Below, piece by piece: positions 8,903 through 15,441 of a stretch of 21,034 bases of DNA (position 1 is its first letter; every line of letters starts with the position of its first letter). Source of the stretch: Nocardioides sp. (GTDB lineage Bacteria > Actinomycetota > Actinomycetes > Propionibacteriales > Nocardioidaceae); contig JAKDNC010000006.1 in NCBI GenBank assembly GCA_030452025.1, positions 1 to 21,034 on the forward strand, in the 5' to 3' direction. The position numbers and the translations under genes are program-made. The notes beneath the pieces were generated by a model. The model was not told the origin of the DNA, did no database searches, and saw nothing but the letters and a program-made list of their open reading frames with translations.

Positions 8903-8920
8903 GATTGAAAGGTTTCAATC
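8903..8920. promoter_or_regulatory. Palindromic operator in front of the rhamnose operon
   Basis: A perfect inverted repeat, GATTGAAA-GG-TTTCAATC, has 8-bp arms around a 2-bp centre. It lies 20 bp upstream of the rhaT start and just downstream of the predicted transcription start. Short A/T-edged palindromes of the TTGAAA..TTTCAA kind are typical LacI-family operators, and a LacI-family gene is adjacent. Repression by that regulator in the absence of rhamnose or a derivative is inferred. Confidence 0.8.
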
Positions 8921-8931
8921 ACGTGGCGAAC

Positions 8932-8961
8932 AAATTACGTGACTGTCATCACAGACGTCAA
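8932..8961 (-). promoter_or_regulatory. Predicted promoter of the rhamnose operon
   Basis: Read on the minus strand, TTGACG (8961-8956) is followed by an 18-bp spacer and TAATTT (8937-8932). The -35 box matches the consensus at five of six positions, and the -10 box keeps the conserved first T, second A and last T. Transcription would begin near 8925, placing the 18-bp palindrome immediately downstream, where a bound repressor would block initiation. Confidence 0.55.
8938..8953. promoter_or_regulatory. CRP-like palindrome
   Basis: On the minus strand the sequence reads TGTGA-TGACAG-TCACG, which matches nine of the ten defined bases of the CRP-family consensus TGTGA-N6-TCACA. It occupies the spacer between the predicted -35 and -10 boxes of the rhamnose operon. 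It also lies about 76 bp before the predicted start of the divergent regulator transcript. A role in carbon control by a CRP/GlxR-type protein is a hypothesis. Confidence 0.45.
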
Positions 8962-9009
8962 GTGGTTCCGCCAAATTGCTACGCAACTCGTCACCCACGG
9001 CCGGCGGCA

Positions 9010-9030
9010 TACACTTGCTCAACGTTTCAA
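9010..9030 (+). promoter_or_regulatory. Predicted -10 box and degenerate operator of the LacI-family gene
   Basis: TACACT at 9010-9015 fits a -10 box of the TANNNT type. Directly after it, 9017-9030 reads GCTCAACGTTTCAA, which matches TTGAAACGTTTCAA at 10 of 14 positions, with a perfect right half that resembles the right arm of the operon operator. No good -35 box was seen. The layout would allow weak autorepression of the regulator. Confidence 0.4.
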
Positions 9031-9054
9031 ACTTCACGCCGAGAGGGGATCGAC

Positions 9055-10065
9055 ATGGGGGCATCCTCGGTCAAGGACGTCGCCCGGACGGCCGGAGTCT
9101 CCCTGGGGACGGTCTCCAATGTGCTCAACCGGCCCGACCGGGTCAGTCCGGCCACCCGCGCGAAGGTCGAGAAGGCGATGCGGGAGCTGGGCTTCGTCCG
9201 CAACGAGTCGGCCCGCCAGCTGCGCGCCGGCACCAGCCGCACCCTCGCCTACGTGATGCTCGATGCGAGCAACCCGTTCTTCACCGACGTCGCCCAGGGG
9301 ATCGAGTCCGCGGCCGAGGCGGTCGATCTGTCCCTCGTTCTCTGCAACAGCGGGAACGACCAACGGCGCGAGAGTGCCCACCTGGCCCTCCTCGAACAGC
9401 GACGCACCCAGGGTGTCCTGGTCACGCCGATCGACCCGGACTCGGCCGTGCTCGACGAGGTCGTGGCCCGCGGCACCCCGGTGGTGATCGTCGACCGCAC
9501 CCGCACCGACACCCGTTTCTGCTCGGTGGCCGTCGACGACGTCCTGGGCGGTCGGCTGGCGGTCGAGCACCTCATCGACCGCGGCCACACCCGGATCGCC
9601 TACATCGGCGGACCGTACACGCTCGGCCAGGTCCGCGACCGTCTCGCCGGCGCGCGCGAGGCCTGGGCCGCCGCCGAACTCCCGGCCGAGGACCTCATCG
9701 AGATCACCATCGACGGGCTCTACGTCGCCGAGGGCCTCGAGGCCGGCCAGCGCCTGGCGGGTCTCCCTGCCTCACGCCGGCCCACGGCAGCCTTCTGCGC
9801 CAACGACTTGGTCGCCCTGGGCCTGCTGCAGCAGGCGATCAGCTCCGGGACGCGGGTCCCAGAGGGTCTCGCCATCGTGGGCTACGACGACATCGTCTTC
9901 GCCGCGGCGGCCGCGGTTCCGCTGACCTCGGTGCGCCAGCCCCGCCAGGAGCTCGGCCGGGCCGCGGCCGACCTGGTGCTCGACGAGGCGACCAATCCTG
10001 ACCACGAACACAGCCAAGTCCAGTTCACCCCCGAACTGGTCGCCAGGGCCTCGACGATCACCTGA
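9055..10065 (+). CDS. LacI-family transcriptional regulator, probable rhamnose repressor
   Basis: This cytoplasmic DNA-binding protein of 336 residues probably represses the divergent rhamnose operon until a rhamnose-derived effector binds. The N-terminal LacI helix-turn-helix (about 5-25: VKDVARTAGVSLGTVSNVLN) is followed by the hinge region (to about 60, ending SARQLRAG) and a periplasmic-binding-like effector domain with landmarks ASNPFF (71-76), VIVDR, IAYIGG and AIVGYDD. The ATG at 9055 has AGAGGGG upstream. The open frame extends back to about 8905 across the operator region, but those residues are not family-like. The stop lies 14 bp from the convergent tadA stop. The target and effector are inferred from position, and equivalent genes elsewhere are often called rhaR. 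Confidence 0.9.
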   Translation: MGASSVKDVARTAGVSLGTVSNVLNRPDRVSPATRAKVEKAMRELGFVRNESARQLRAGTSRTLAYVMLDASNPFFTDVAQGIESAAEAVDLSLVLCNSGNDQRRESAHLALLEQRRTQGVLVTPIDPDSAVLDEVVARGTPVVIVDRTRTDTRFCSVAVDDVLGGRLAVEHLIDRGHTRIAYIGGPYTLGQVRDRLAGAREAWAAAELPAEDLIEITIDGLYVAEGLEAGQRLAGLPASRRPTAAFCANDLVALGLLQQAISSGTRVPEGLAIVGYDDIVFAAAAAVPLTSVRQPRQELGRAAADLVLDEATNPDHEHSQVQFTPELVARASTIT

Positions 10066-10079
10066 CGCCTCGCACCTGT

Positions 10080-10538
10080 TCAGGCCCGCTGCCCCCCGAA
10101 GAACCCGAGCAGCAGCTCGCTCGACTCATCGGCGAGGACTCCGGAGATCACCTCCGGTCGGTGGTTGAGTCGCCGGTCCCGGACGACGTCCCACAGTGAC
10201 CCGACCGCGCCGGCCTTGTCGTCGTAGGCCCCGAACACGATGCGGTCCACCCGTGCCAGCACCGATGCTCCGGCGCACATGGTGCACGGCTCGAGGGTGA
10301 CCACGAGCGTGCAGCCGGCCAATCGCCACTCCCCCACCTCCTTTGCAGCCGCGCGCAGCGCGACCACCTCGGCATGGCCGGTCGGGTCTCCCTCGGCCTC
10401 ACGCACGTTGCCGCCTCGTCCGACCACGACACCCGATGAGTCGAGCACGACGGCCCCAATCGGCACGTCCCCGGTGTCCAGGGCAGCCCGAGCCTCGACG
10501 AGGGCGTGCCGCATCGCTTCGTCGTACGGTCCGGCCAT
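10080..10538 (-). CDS. tadA: tRNA-specific adenosine deaminase
   Basis: This zinc enzyme deaminates the wobble adenosine (A34) of tRNA-Arg(ACG) to inosine. It has 152 residues, a normal length. The cytidine/deoxycytidylate deaminase fold shows the zinc and proton-shuttle motif HAE (His55, Glu57) and PCTMC (Cys85, Cys88), together with DVPIGAVV (24-31) and DRIVFGAYDDKAG typical of TadA. The ATG at 10538 overlaps the stop of the upstream companion gene as TGATG, so the two form a coupled pair. The 3' end converges on the LacI-family gene with only 14 bp between the stops, and no hairpin terminator is visible there. A purine/guanine deaminase paralogue is the only alternative and is less likely. 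Confidence 0.93.
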   Translation of the reverse strand: MAGPYDEAMRHALVEARAALDTGDVPIGAVVLDSSGVVVGRGGNVREAEGDPTGHAEVVALRAAAKEVGEWRLAGCTLVVTLEPCTMCAGASVLARVDRIVFGAYDDKAGAVGSLWDVVRDRRLNHRPEVISGVLADESSELLLGFFGGQRA

Positions 10539-11023
10539 CAGGCGTTGGTGAGGCCGACGGCGTCGTCGAAGGCCTCGCCGAAACCGAGCCGGCCGGCGAC
10601 GTCGGAGAGCACCTCGTCGGGATAGAGGTCGTAGTCGTCGACCAGGACACCCAGGTCCATGGCGTGCATCCCGAGGTCGCCGAGGATGTCGAGATCCCCA
10701 GCGGGAGCAGAGTCGTCGTCCTCTTCGGGGTAGGGCAGCGCGAGCTTCTCCACCGCCGAGCGGGCCAGCTCCCAGTCGTCGGCACTGGTGATGTCGGAGA
10801 GCAGGATGCGCACCTGGGGGCCGGCCACGCGGACGATCAGGAAGACGTCCTCGGCGAAGCCGATCAGGCCGAGGGCGCCACTGTCACCGGGAAGCCGACG
10901 GAGGGCGGAGCTGAGCTTCTCCACGTCGTCGAGGATCTCCGGGACGAGGTCCTGGAGCTGCCAGACGCCTTCTTCCCGGTAGACCGCCAGGGCGAAGTCG
11001 ACGTCTTCGTCCAGTGCTTCCAT
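10538..11023 (-). CDS. tRNA adenosine deaminase-associated protein
   Basis: This small acidic protein of 161 residues belongs to the actinobacterial family named for its position next to tadA. Its molecular function is not established. It is rich in Asp and Glu, has no signal peptide or membrane segment, and contains an EEDDD run near residue 100 followed by a conserved-looking GDLGMHAMDLGVLVDDYDLYP segment. The ATG at 11023 is chosen because GGGAGG lies about 7 nt upstream. A TTG six codons earlier is less likely. Translational coupling to tadA through a TGATG overlap suggests joint expression and perhaps a physical or regulatory partnership (inference). The divergent upp gene begins 111 bp away, and I saw no clear promoter box for this gene. 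Confidence 0.85.
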   Translation of the reverse strand: MEALDEDVDFALAVYREEGVWQLQDLVPEILDDVEKLSSALRRLPGDSGALGLIGFAEDVFLIVRVAGPQVRILLSDITSADDWELARSAVEKLALPYPEEDDDSAPAGDLDILGDLGMHAMDLGVLVDDYDLYPDEVLSDVAGRLGFGEAFDDAVGLTNA

Positions 11024-11122
11024 GACGTTCCTCCCGCTCAATGGGGCCTGCTCCGACCTTCAGCCTGACAGAGGAACACCCGGCTTCCAACCCTGTTTGT
11101 CCAAAGGTCACCCGGACTGGAC

Positions 11123-11128
11123 TAGGTT
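11123..11128 (+). promoter_or_regulatory. Predicted -10 box of upp, leaderless arrangement
   Basis: TAGGTT ends 6 nt before the upp ATG. If it serves as the -10 box, transcription would start at or within a base of the A of the start codon. No Shine-Dalgarno sequence occurs in the short gap. A possible TTGTCC -35 box at 11097-11102 has a long 20-bp spacer. Confidence 0.45.
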
Positions 11129-11134
11129 TTGCCC

Positions 11135-11776
11135 ATGCGTACCCACGTCGTAGACCACCCGCTCATCGCCCACAAGCTGACGGCCCTTCGTGACCAGGTC
11201 ACCGACAGCCCCACCTTCCGTCGGCTCGCCGACGAGCTCGTGACGCTGCTGGCCTACGAGGCAACCCGCGACGTGCGCGTCGAGGAGGTCTCGATCCACA
11301 CGCCGGTCGCGCCCGCCCAAGGCGTGCGACTGGCCAGCCCCAAGCCTCTCGTCGTGCCGATCCTGCGGGCCGGGCTGGGCATGCTCGATGGCATGGTTCG
11401 ACTGTTGCCCACCGCCGAGGTCGGCTTCCTCGGCATGATCCGCAACGAGGAGACCCTCGAGGCGTCGACCTACGCCGAGCGACTGCCCGAAGACCTGTCG
11501 GGCCGCCAGTGCTACGTCCTCGACCCGATGCTGGCCACCGGCGGCACCCTCGCCGCCGCGATCCGGTTCCTCACCGACCGGGGTGCCGACCACATCACTG
11601 CCATCTGCCTACTCGTCGCACCGGAGGGTTGTGCCCGCCTCGAGGAGGACCTGTCGGACCTGGACATCCCCGTCACCGTCGTCACCGGGGCGATGGACGA
11701 GAAGCTCAACGAGAAGGGCTACATCGTCCCGGGCCTCGGCGACGCCGGCGACCGGTTGTACGGCGTGGTGCACTGA
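11135..11776 (+). CDS. upp: Uracil phosphoribosyltransferase
   Basis: This cytoplasmic salvage enzyme makes UMP from uracil and PRPP. It has 213 residues, the usual length. Visible motifs are VPILRAGLGM (74-83), the PRPP-binding loop VLDPMLATGGT (128-138) and the C-terminal uracil-binding segment GYIVPGLGDAGDR (195-207). The ATG at 11135 gives the standard N-terminus (VVDHPLIAHKLT). A TTG two codons earlier is in frame but unneeded. No Shine-Dalgarno is present, and a TANNNT box lies 6 nt upstream, so translation is probably leaderless. The gene diverges from the tadA pair and converges on a membrane protein gene, with 18 bp between the stops. Confidence 0.96.
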   Translation: MRTHVVDHPLIAHKLTALRDQVTDSPTFRRLADELVTLLAYEATRDVRVEEVSIHTPVAPAQGVRLASPKPLVVPILRAGLGMLDGMVRLLPTAEVGFLGMIRNEETLEASTYAERLPEDLSGRQCYVLDPMLATGGTLAAAIRFLTDRGADHITAICLLVAPEGCARLEEDLSDLDIPVTVVTGAMDEKLNEKGYIVPGLGDAGDRLYGVVH

Positions 11777-11804
11777 GCGACTACTGCTGGGCGACTACTG
11801 CTGG
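11777..11804. repeat. 14-bp tandem duplication
   Basis: GCGACTACTGCTGG occurs twice head to tail (11777-11790 and 11791-11804), immediately after the upp stop codon. The second copy overlaps the last codons and the TAG stop of the convergent membrane protein gene. It looks like a small slippage duplication in the short intergenic gap. No function is evident. Confidence 0.85.
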
Positions 11805-12556
11805 GCCATCGGACGGACCGGCTCTCCCTGCAGGACGCGGAAGGTGTACGCCGTCGCGACGGAGACCACCGGGACGGCGACCACGATCCCGACGCAGCAG
11901 GCCAACAGACCGAGGAGCATGCAGCCGAACGACACCAGCGCGAACAGCACCAGCGCGCCGAAGTTCGAGGCGACCAGGGAGACGCTGGACTTGATCGCGG
12001 TGATCGCGTCCTGGCCCTTGCCAACAATGAAGTAGTTGGTCAGGAAGGTGAGGAACAGCACCGCGATCCCGGGCAGGATGCAGAGTACGAAGCCGATCGT
12101 GAAGGCCACGCTGAGCAGGATCGAGGCAATCAGGACCTGCCCGAAATTGATCCGGGAGAACATCGCGCCGAAGGAGACCTGGTTGCCGTCGACGATGTCG
12201 AGCGCCAGCCGGATCACGGCTGCCGAGATCACGAGGCTGGCCAGCGATGCCAGCAGCGGGAAGAGCAGCCCGATCCCGCTGAACTCGAAGTCGAAGCCGC
12301 TGCCTGCCTCGGCCCTGAACTCGAAGACCTGTCCGCCGCCGAGGACGGTTCCGATCACCTGGATGATGCCGGGAACCAGGATCGCGATCAGCGTCACCCC
12401 CAGCAGCGGCCCGGCGTAGGTCGTGAACGCCCTCCAGCCGTAGCCGATCGCATCGGTCGCGGAGTAGTTTCCCGGACCCGGCGGCGGGGGAGGCTGCTGT
12501 CCCCACCCCGGAGGCTGGTTCGGCGGGTACGGCGGGTAGGGCGGCTGATCACTCAT
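11795..12556 (-). CDS. Proline-rich-tailed multi-pass membrane protein, function unknown
   Basis: This 253-residue protein is not one I can name with confidence. Residues 1-30 form a cytoplasmic-looking tail rich in Pro, Tyr, Gln and Gly (PPYPPYPPNQPPGWG, then a PPPPPGPG run), a common feature of small actinobacterial membrane proteins. About five or six hydrophobic segments follow (roughly 50-72, 95-120, 140-180 and 195-240). The arrangement resembles families related to the glycerophosphodiester phosphodiesterase membrane domain, but no enzyme motif is visible. The ATG at 12556 is chosen because the tail begins there. It lies 39 bp after helD in the same direction. A TAGCCT box 7 nt before the ATG and the absence of a Shine-Dalgarno suggest its own leaderless promoter. 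Confidence 0.8.
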   Translation of the reverse strand: MSDQPPYPPYPPNQPPGWGQQPPPPPGPGNYSATDAIGYGWRAFTTYAGPLLGVTLIAILVPGIIQVIGTVLGGGQVFEFRAEAGSGFDFEFSGIGLLFPLLASLASLVISAAVIRLALDIVDGNQVSFGAMFSRINFGQVLIASILLSVAFTIGFVLCILPGIAVLFLTFLTNYFIVGKGQDAITAIKSSVSLVASNFGALVLFALVSFGCMLLGLLACCVGIVVAVPVVSVATAYTFRVLQGEPVRPMAQQ

Positions 12557-12563
12557 GCAGCAG

Positions 12564-12569
12564 AGGCTA
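12564..12569 (-). promoter_or_regulatory. Predicted -10 box of the membrane protein gene, leaderless arrangement
   Basis: On the minus strand, TAGCCT ends 7 nt before the ATG at 12556, and no Shine-Dalgarno lies between. The box sits in the 39-bp gap after helD, so it would act as an internal promoter. Confidence 0.35.
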
Positions 12570-12595
12570 ACCACCCGGATGAGGGTTGAACCTGA

Positions 12596-14761
12596 TCAAC
12601 TCACCACGGACAGCAGTTGCGTGGCGCGGGTCAGCACCACGTAGAGGGCCGCACGCCCGGTCTGCGACTCGTCCTCGATCTCCTGGGGACGGACCACGAC
12701 GATGCCGTCGAACTCCAGACCCTTGGTGTCGAGGCCGGTGAGGACCACGATCCGGTCCTCCCCGGACGGCGTACCTCCCGCGACGGATGCTGCCGCGGAC
12801 GGCGCGGCGTCGGCGAACTCCGGCCACGAGGCCAGCCAGGCGTTCACCTCAGCGCGACGGGCCACGGGCACAACGACCCCGACGGTGCCGGACACCTCAC
12901 CCGCCAGCCGGTCCACCTCTGCGCGGACCGATGCCGACAGGTCCACGACCGGCCCCACCTGGGTCGGTTCGATCCCGGTGGACCGAACCGCCGTCGGCAG
13001 GTCCGCGTCGAGCCCCACCCGCTTCGCGTAGTCGGCTGCGTAGTCGTAGATCTCCGAGGAGTTGCGGTAGTTCGTCGACAGGTGGAACTCGTGGAGCTTC
13101 TTGCCCTCGAGCGCCGCGTTGCGTGCGGTGTCCGACTCCTCGGGGATCGGCCACGACGACTGGGCGGGGTCGCCGACGATCGTCCACGACGCGGTCCGGC
13201 CACGACGACCGACCATCCGCCACTGCATCGGTGTGAGGTCCTGGGCCTCGTCGATCAGGACGTGCGCGAACGGGTCGTCCTCGATCCGGAAGGTCGGTGG
13301 CCTCCACGCTCGCGCGGAGGAGAACTCGCGGTCGGAGGCGGTGGTCAGCTCCTGCAGGTCGCCACCGAGGTGGTCGGTGAACTCGTTCTCCGAGTCGGTC
13401 TTCTCAGGCATGTCGCCCAGTGCGTAGCGGAGCTCGTCGAGCAGCGGGATGTCCTCGATGGAGAGGTCTCCGTCCTGCCAGCTCTTGTGGAGCAGCGCCT
13501 GTTCCTCGTGGTCGAGCACGCCTTCGCTGACCCGGGACGCGAAGTCGGCGTCGCGCAGCCAGTCCATCACCCTCGCGGCGTCCAGGGGCGGCCACCACTC
13601 AAGGGCGAACCCGACGAACCTGTCGTTGCCGAGCATCTCCGCGTTGAACTCCTCGCGGCCCCGCTCCCGTCCACGCTCACCACGCACCTGGCGCCACATC
13701 ACGTCCAGCAGCGATGAGGCCACCCGGGGGATCTGCCGGTTGCGGGGGCCCTCGCTGAGCAGCTGCCGGCGCAGGCTCGAGAGCTTCTGCCGGTCGAGCA
13801 CGATCGTGTCGTCGCGGTAGAAGATCCGGAACTCGTGCGGAGCGGTCGGGACGGGCTGGCGCACGGCACGACGCATCACCTCGGCCATCCGCGCCGCGCC
13901 CTTCACGTCCGAGACGGCAGGTTCGTCGTGCCGGGTCGCCCGGACGCCGTCGACGACCTCGCCGAGGGACCTGAGCGCCACGGCGGTCTCACCGAGGGAG
14001 GGCAGCACCCGTTCGATGTAACGCATGAAGACGCCCGAGGGGCCGACGATCAGGACGCCGCCGCTCTCGTAGCGGCGTCGCTCGTTGTAGAGCAGGAACG
14101 CCGCGCGGTGCAGCGCAACGACCGTCTTCCCGGTCCCGGGGCCACCCGCGATGGTGACCACCCCGCGGGAGGGCGCGCGGATCGCCTTGTCCTGTTCGGC
14201 CTGGATGGTGGCGACGATCGAGTGCATCGAGCGGTCGCGGGCCCGGGAGAGCTGGGCCATCAACGCACCCTCCCCGACGATCGGGAGCCGGTCCGCGCCG
14301 TCGGCCTCGGGGTCGAGGAGCTCGTCCTCGACCGAGATCACCCGGGGTCCGGTGCAGCGCAGCACCCGACGGCGTACGACGTCGTTGGGCTCGGCAGCGG
14401 TGGCCTGGTAGAACACCGCCGCGGCCGGCGCACGCCAGTCGATCAGCATCGAGTCGCGGTTCTCGTCGCGCAGCCCGATCCGGCCGACGTAGCGGGGCTC
14501 GGGGTCAAGGGTGGCGCGCATGTCGAGCCGCCCGAAGACCAAGCCCTCGTGGGCGGCGTCGAGCTGGGCCATCCGCCGGGCCGCCTGGAAGACCATGGCG
14601 TCCCGCTCGACCAGGCCCCCTTCATGGCCGAGCCGACCACGTTCGTGGCCCTCGGTGGCCAGCCGCGCGGCAGCGGCCGACGAATTCTCCAGTTGTGCGT
14701 AGACCCGATCGACGAGTGCCTGTTCGGCAGCAATCTCGCGGTCAGCGACGTCATCGGACAC
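12596..14761 (-). CDS. HelD/HelR-type RNA polymerase recycling ATPase
   Basis: This UvrD/Rep-like superfamily 1 ATPase of 721 residues fits the actinobacterial HelD/HelR group, which binds RNA polymerase and releases it from stalled or nucleic-acid-bound states. Some members displace rifamycins. A charged helical N-terminal arm (about 1-70) is followed by Walker A GGPGTGKT (206-213), a long inserted region (about 270-490), Walker B VLIDEAQD (501-508), the STNYRNS motif (562-568), KGLEFD (680-685) and YVVLTRA (707-713). The N-terminal arm and the segment VGRIGLRDENRD are HelD-like and argue against a DNA-repair UvrD. The start is GTG at 14761 with only a weak, distant AAGGG. It follows the rhomboid gene by 45 bp. 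No RAE-like palindrome of the kind linked to rifamycin-inducible genes was seen upstream. Confidence 0.88.
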   Translation of the reverse strand: MSDDVADREIAAEQALVDRVYAQLENSSAAAARLATEGHERGRLGHEGGLVERDAMVFQAARRMAQLDAAHEGLVFGRLDMRATLDPEPRYVGRIGLRDENRDSMLIDWRAPAAAVFYQATAAEPNDVVRRRVLRCTGPRVISVEDELLDPEADGADRLPIVGEGALMAQLSRARDRSMHSIVATIQAEQDKAIRAPSRGVVTIAGGPGTGKTVVALHRAAFLLYNERRRYESGGVLIVGPSGVFMRYIERVLPSLGETAVALRSLGEVVDGVRATRHDEPAVSDVKGAARMAEVMRRAVRQPVPTAPHEFRIFYRDDTIVLDRQKLSSLRRQLLSEGPRNRQIPRVASSLLDVMWRQVRGERGRERGREEFNAEMLGNDRFVGFALEWWPPLDAARVMDWLRDADFASRVSEGVLDHEEQALLHKSWQDGDLSIEDIPLLDELRYALGDMPEKTDSENEFTDHLGGDLQELTTASDREFSSARAWRPPTFRIEDDPFAHVLIDEAQDLTPMQWRMVGRRGRTASWTIVGDPAQSSWPIPEESDTARNAALEGKKLHEFHLSTNYRNSSEIYDYAADYAKRVGLDADLPTAVRSTGIEPTQVGPVVDLSASVRAEVDRLAGEVSGTVGVVVPVARRAEVNAWLASWPEFADAAPSAAASVAGGTPSGEDRIVVLTGLDTKGLEFDGIVVVRPQEIEDESQTGRAALYVVLTRATQLLSVVS

Positions 14762-14806
14762 GCAGGACCAACCCTTCGGACGAACGAAACAATCGAGCCC
14801 TCAAGA

Positions 14807-15415
14807 CTACCGGGTCCGCTGGGGGTCCTTGTTGCCACGCTCGGCGAGGAGCCAGGCGGCGATCGCGCCACCGACGGCGCCGAAGAGGTGGCCCTGCCAG
14901 GAGATCCCCTCCTGGCCGGGAAAGACACCCCACAAGACACTGCCGTAGACGAGGAGTACGACGACACCGAGCGCGATCTGGCCGGGCCTGCCCGTGAACA
15001 GGCCACGGACCAACAGGTAGACCAGCCATCCGAAGATCAGTCCCGAAGCACCCAGGTGGATGGTGTTCTCGCCTCCGGTCAGCCAAGTCCCGAATCCGCC
15101 GACGCCCCAGACGATCAGAGTCACTGCCACCCAGGTGCCGATGCCGGAGAGCAGGATCAGGAAGCCGAGCACCAGCAGTGGGAGGGTGTTCGCCGCGAGG
15201 TGGCCCCAGCCAGCGTGCAGGAGCGGCGCGAAGAGGATGCCGAGAAGTCCGTCGGCCTCGCGGGGCTCAATTCCTTCCCGGTCCAGACGGTTGCTCAGCA
15301 GCATGTCGACGAGCTCGATCACCCAGAGGGCGGCGACGAAGGATCCGATGACGGAGACGGCCTGGATCCAGCGGGGCGTGACTTCTCCCGCCGGGCTTTT
15401 CTGCTCGAGGTTCAT
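14807..15415 (-). CDS. Rhomboid-family intramembrane serine protease
   Basis: This integral membrane protein of 202 residues has about six hydrophobic segments. The catalytic dyad is visible as Ser124 in GASG (122-125) and His176 in SWQGHLFGA (172-180). HAGWGHLAANTLPL (67-80) carries the conserved His and Asn76 of the oxyanion region. Rhomboids cleave transmembrane substrates within the lipid bilayer, and the substrate here is unknown. The N-terminal 20 residues and the basic C-terminal tail are probably cytoplasmic. The ATG at 15415 lacks a Shine-Dalgarno but has TACCTT 7 nt upstream, suggesting a leaderless transcript. It lies 26 bp after the enoyl-CoA hydratase gene and 45 bp before helD. 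Confidence 0.9.
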   Translation of the reverse strand: MNLEQKSPAGEVTPRWIQAVSVIGSFVAALWVIELVDMLLSNRLDREGIEPREADGLLGILFAPLLHAGWGHLAANTLPLLVLGFLILLSGIGTWVAVTLIVWGVGGFGTWLTGGENTIHLGASGLIFGWLVYLLVRGLFTGRPGQIALGVVVLLVYGSVLWGVFPGQEGISWQGHLFGAVGGAIAAWLLAERGNKDPQRTR

Positions 15416-15422
15416 GGCGTCA

Positions 15423-15428
15423 AAGGTA
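15423..15428 (-). promoter_or_regulatory. Predicted -10 box of the rhomboid gene, leaderless arrangement
   Basis: On the minus strand, TACCTT ends 7 nt before the ATG at 15415 and lies in the 26-bp gap after the upstream gene. The purine-rich AGGAGG a few bases further upstream is too far from the ATG to act as a normal ribosome site. Confidence 0.35.
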
Positions 15429-15441
15429 CCCAGCCTCCTGG

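Noticed and set aside
8883..8918. A 12-residue N-terminal extension of rhaT starting at 8918
   Set aside because: That start lies inside the 18-bp palindrome and close to the predicted transcription start. The ATG at 8882 has AAGGAG at the right distance.
10066..10079. A terminator between the convergent LacI-family and tadA genes
   Set aside because: The gap is only 14 bp and shows no stem-loop or T-run.
12557..12595. A hairpin terminator after helD
   Set aside because: Only a 4-bp stem (ACCC with GGGT around 6 nt) is visible and there is no U-tract, so it is too weak to call.
15429..15441. AGGAGG upstream of the rhomboid gene as its ribosome site
   Set aside because: It lies about 15-20 nt from the ATG at 15415, beyond normal spacing, and no earlier in-frame start fits the family.
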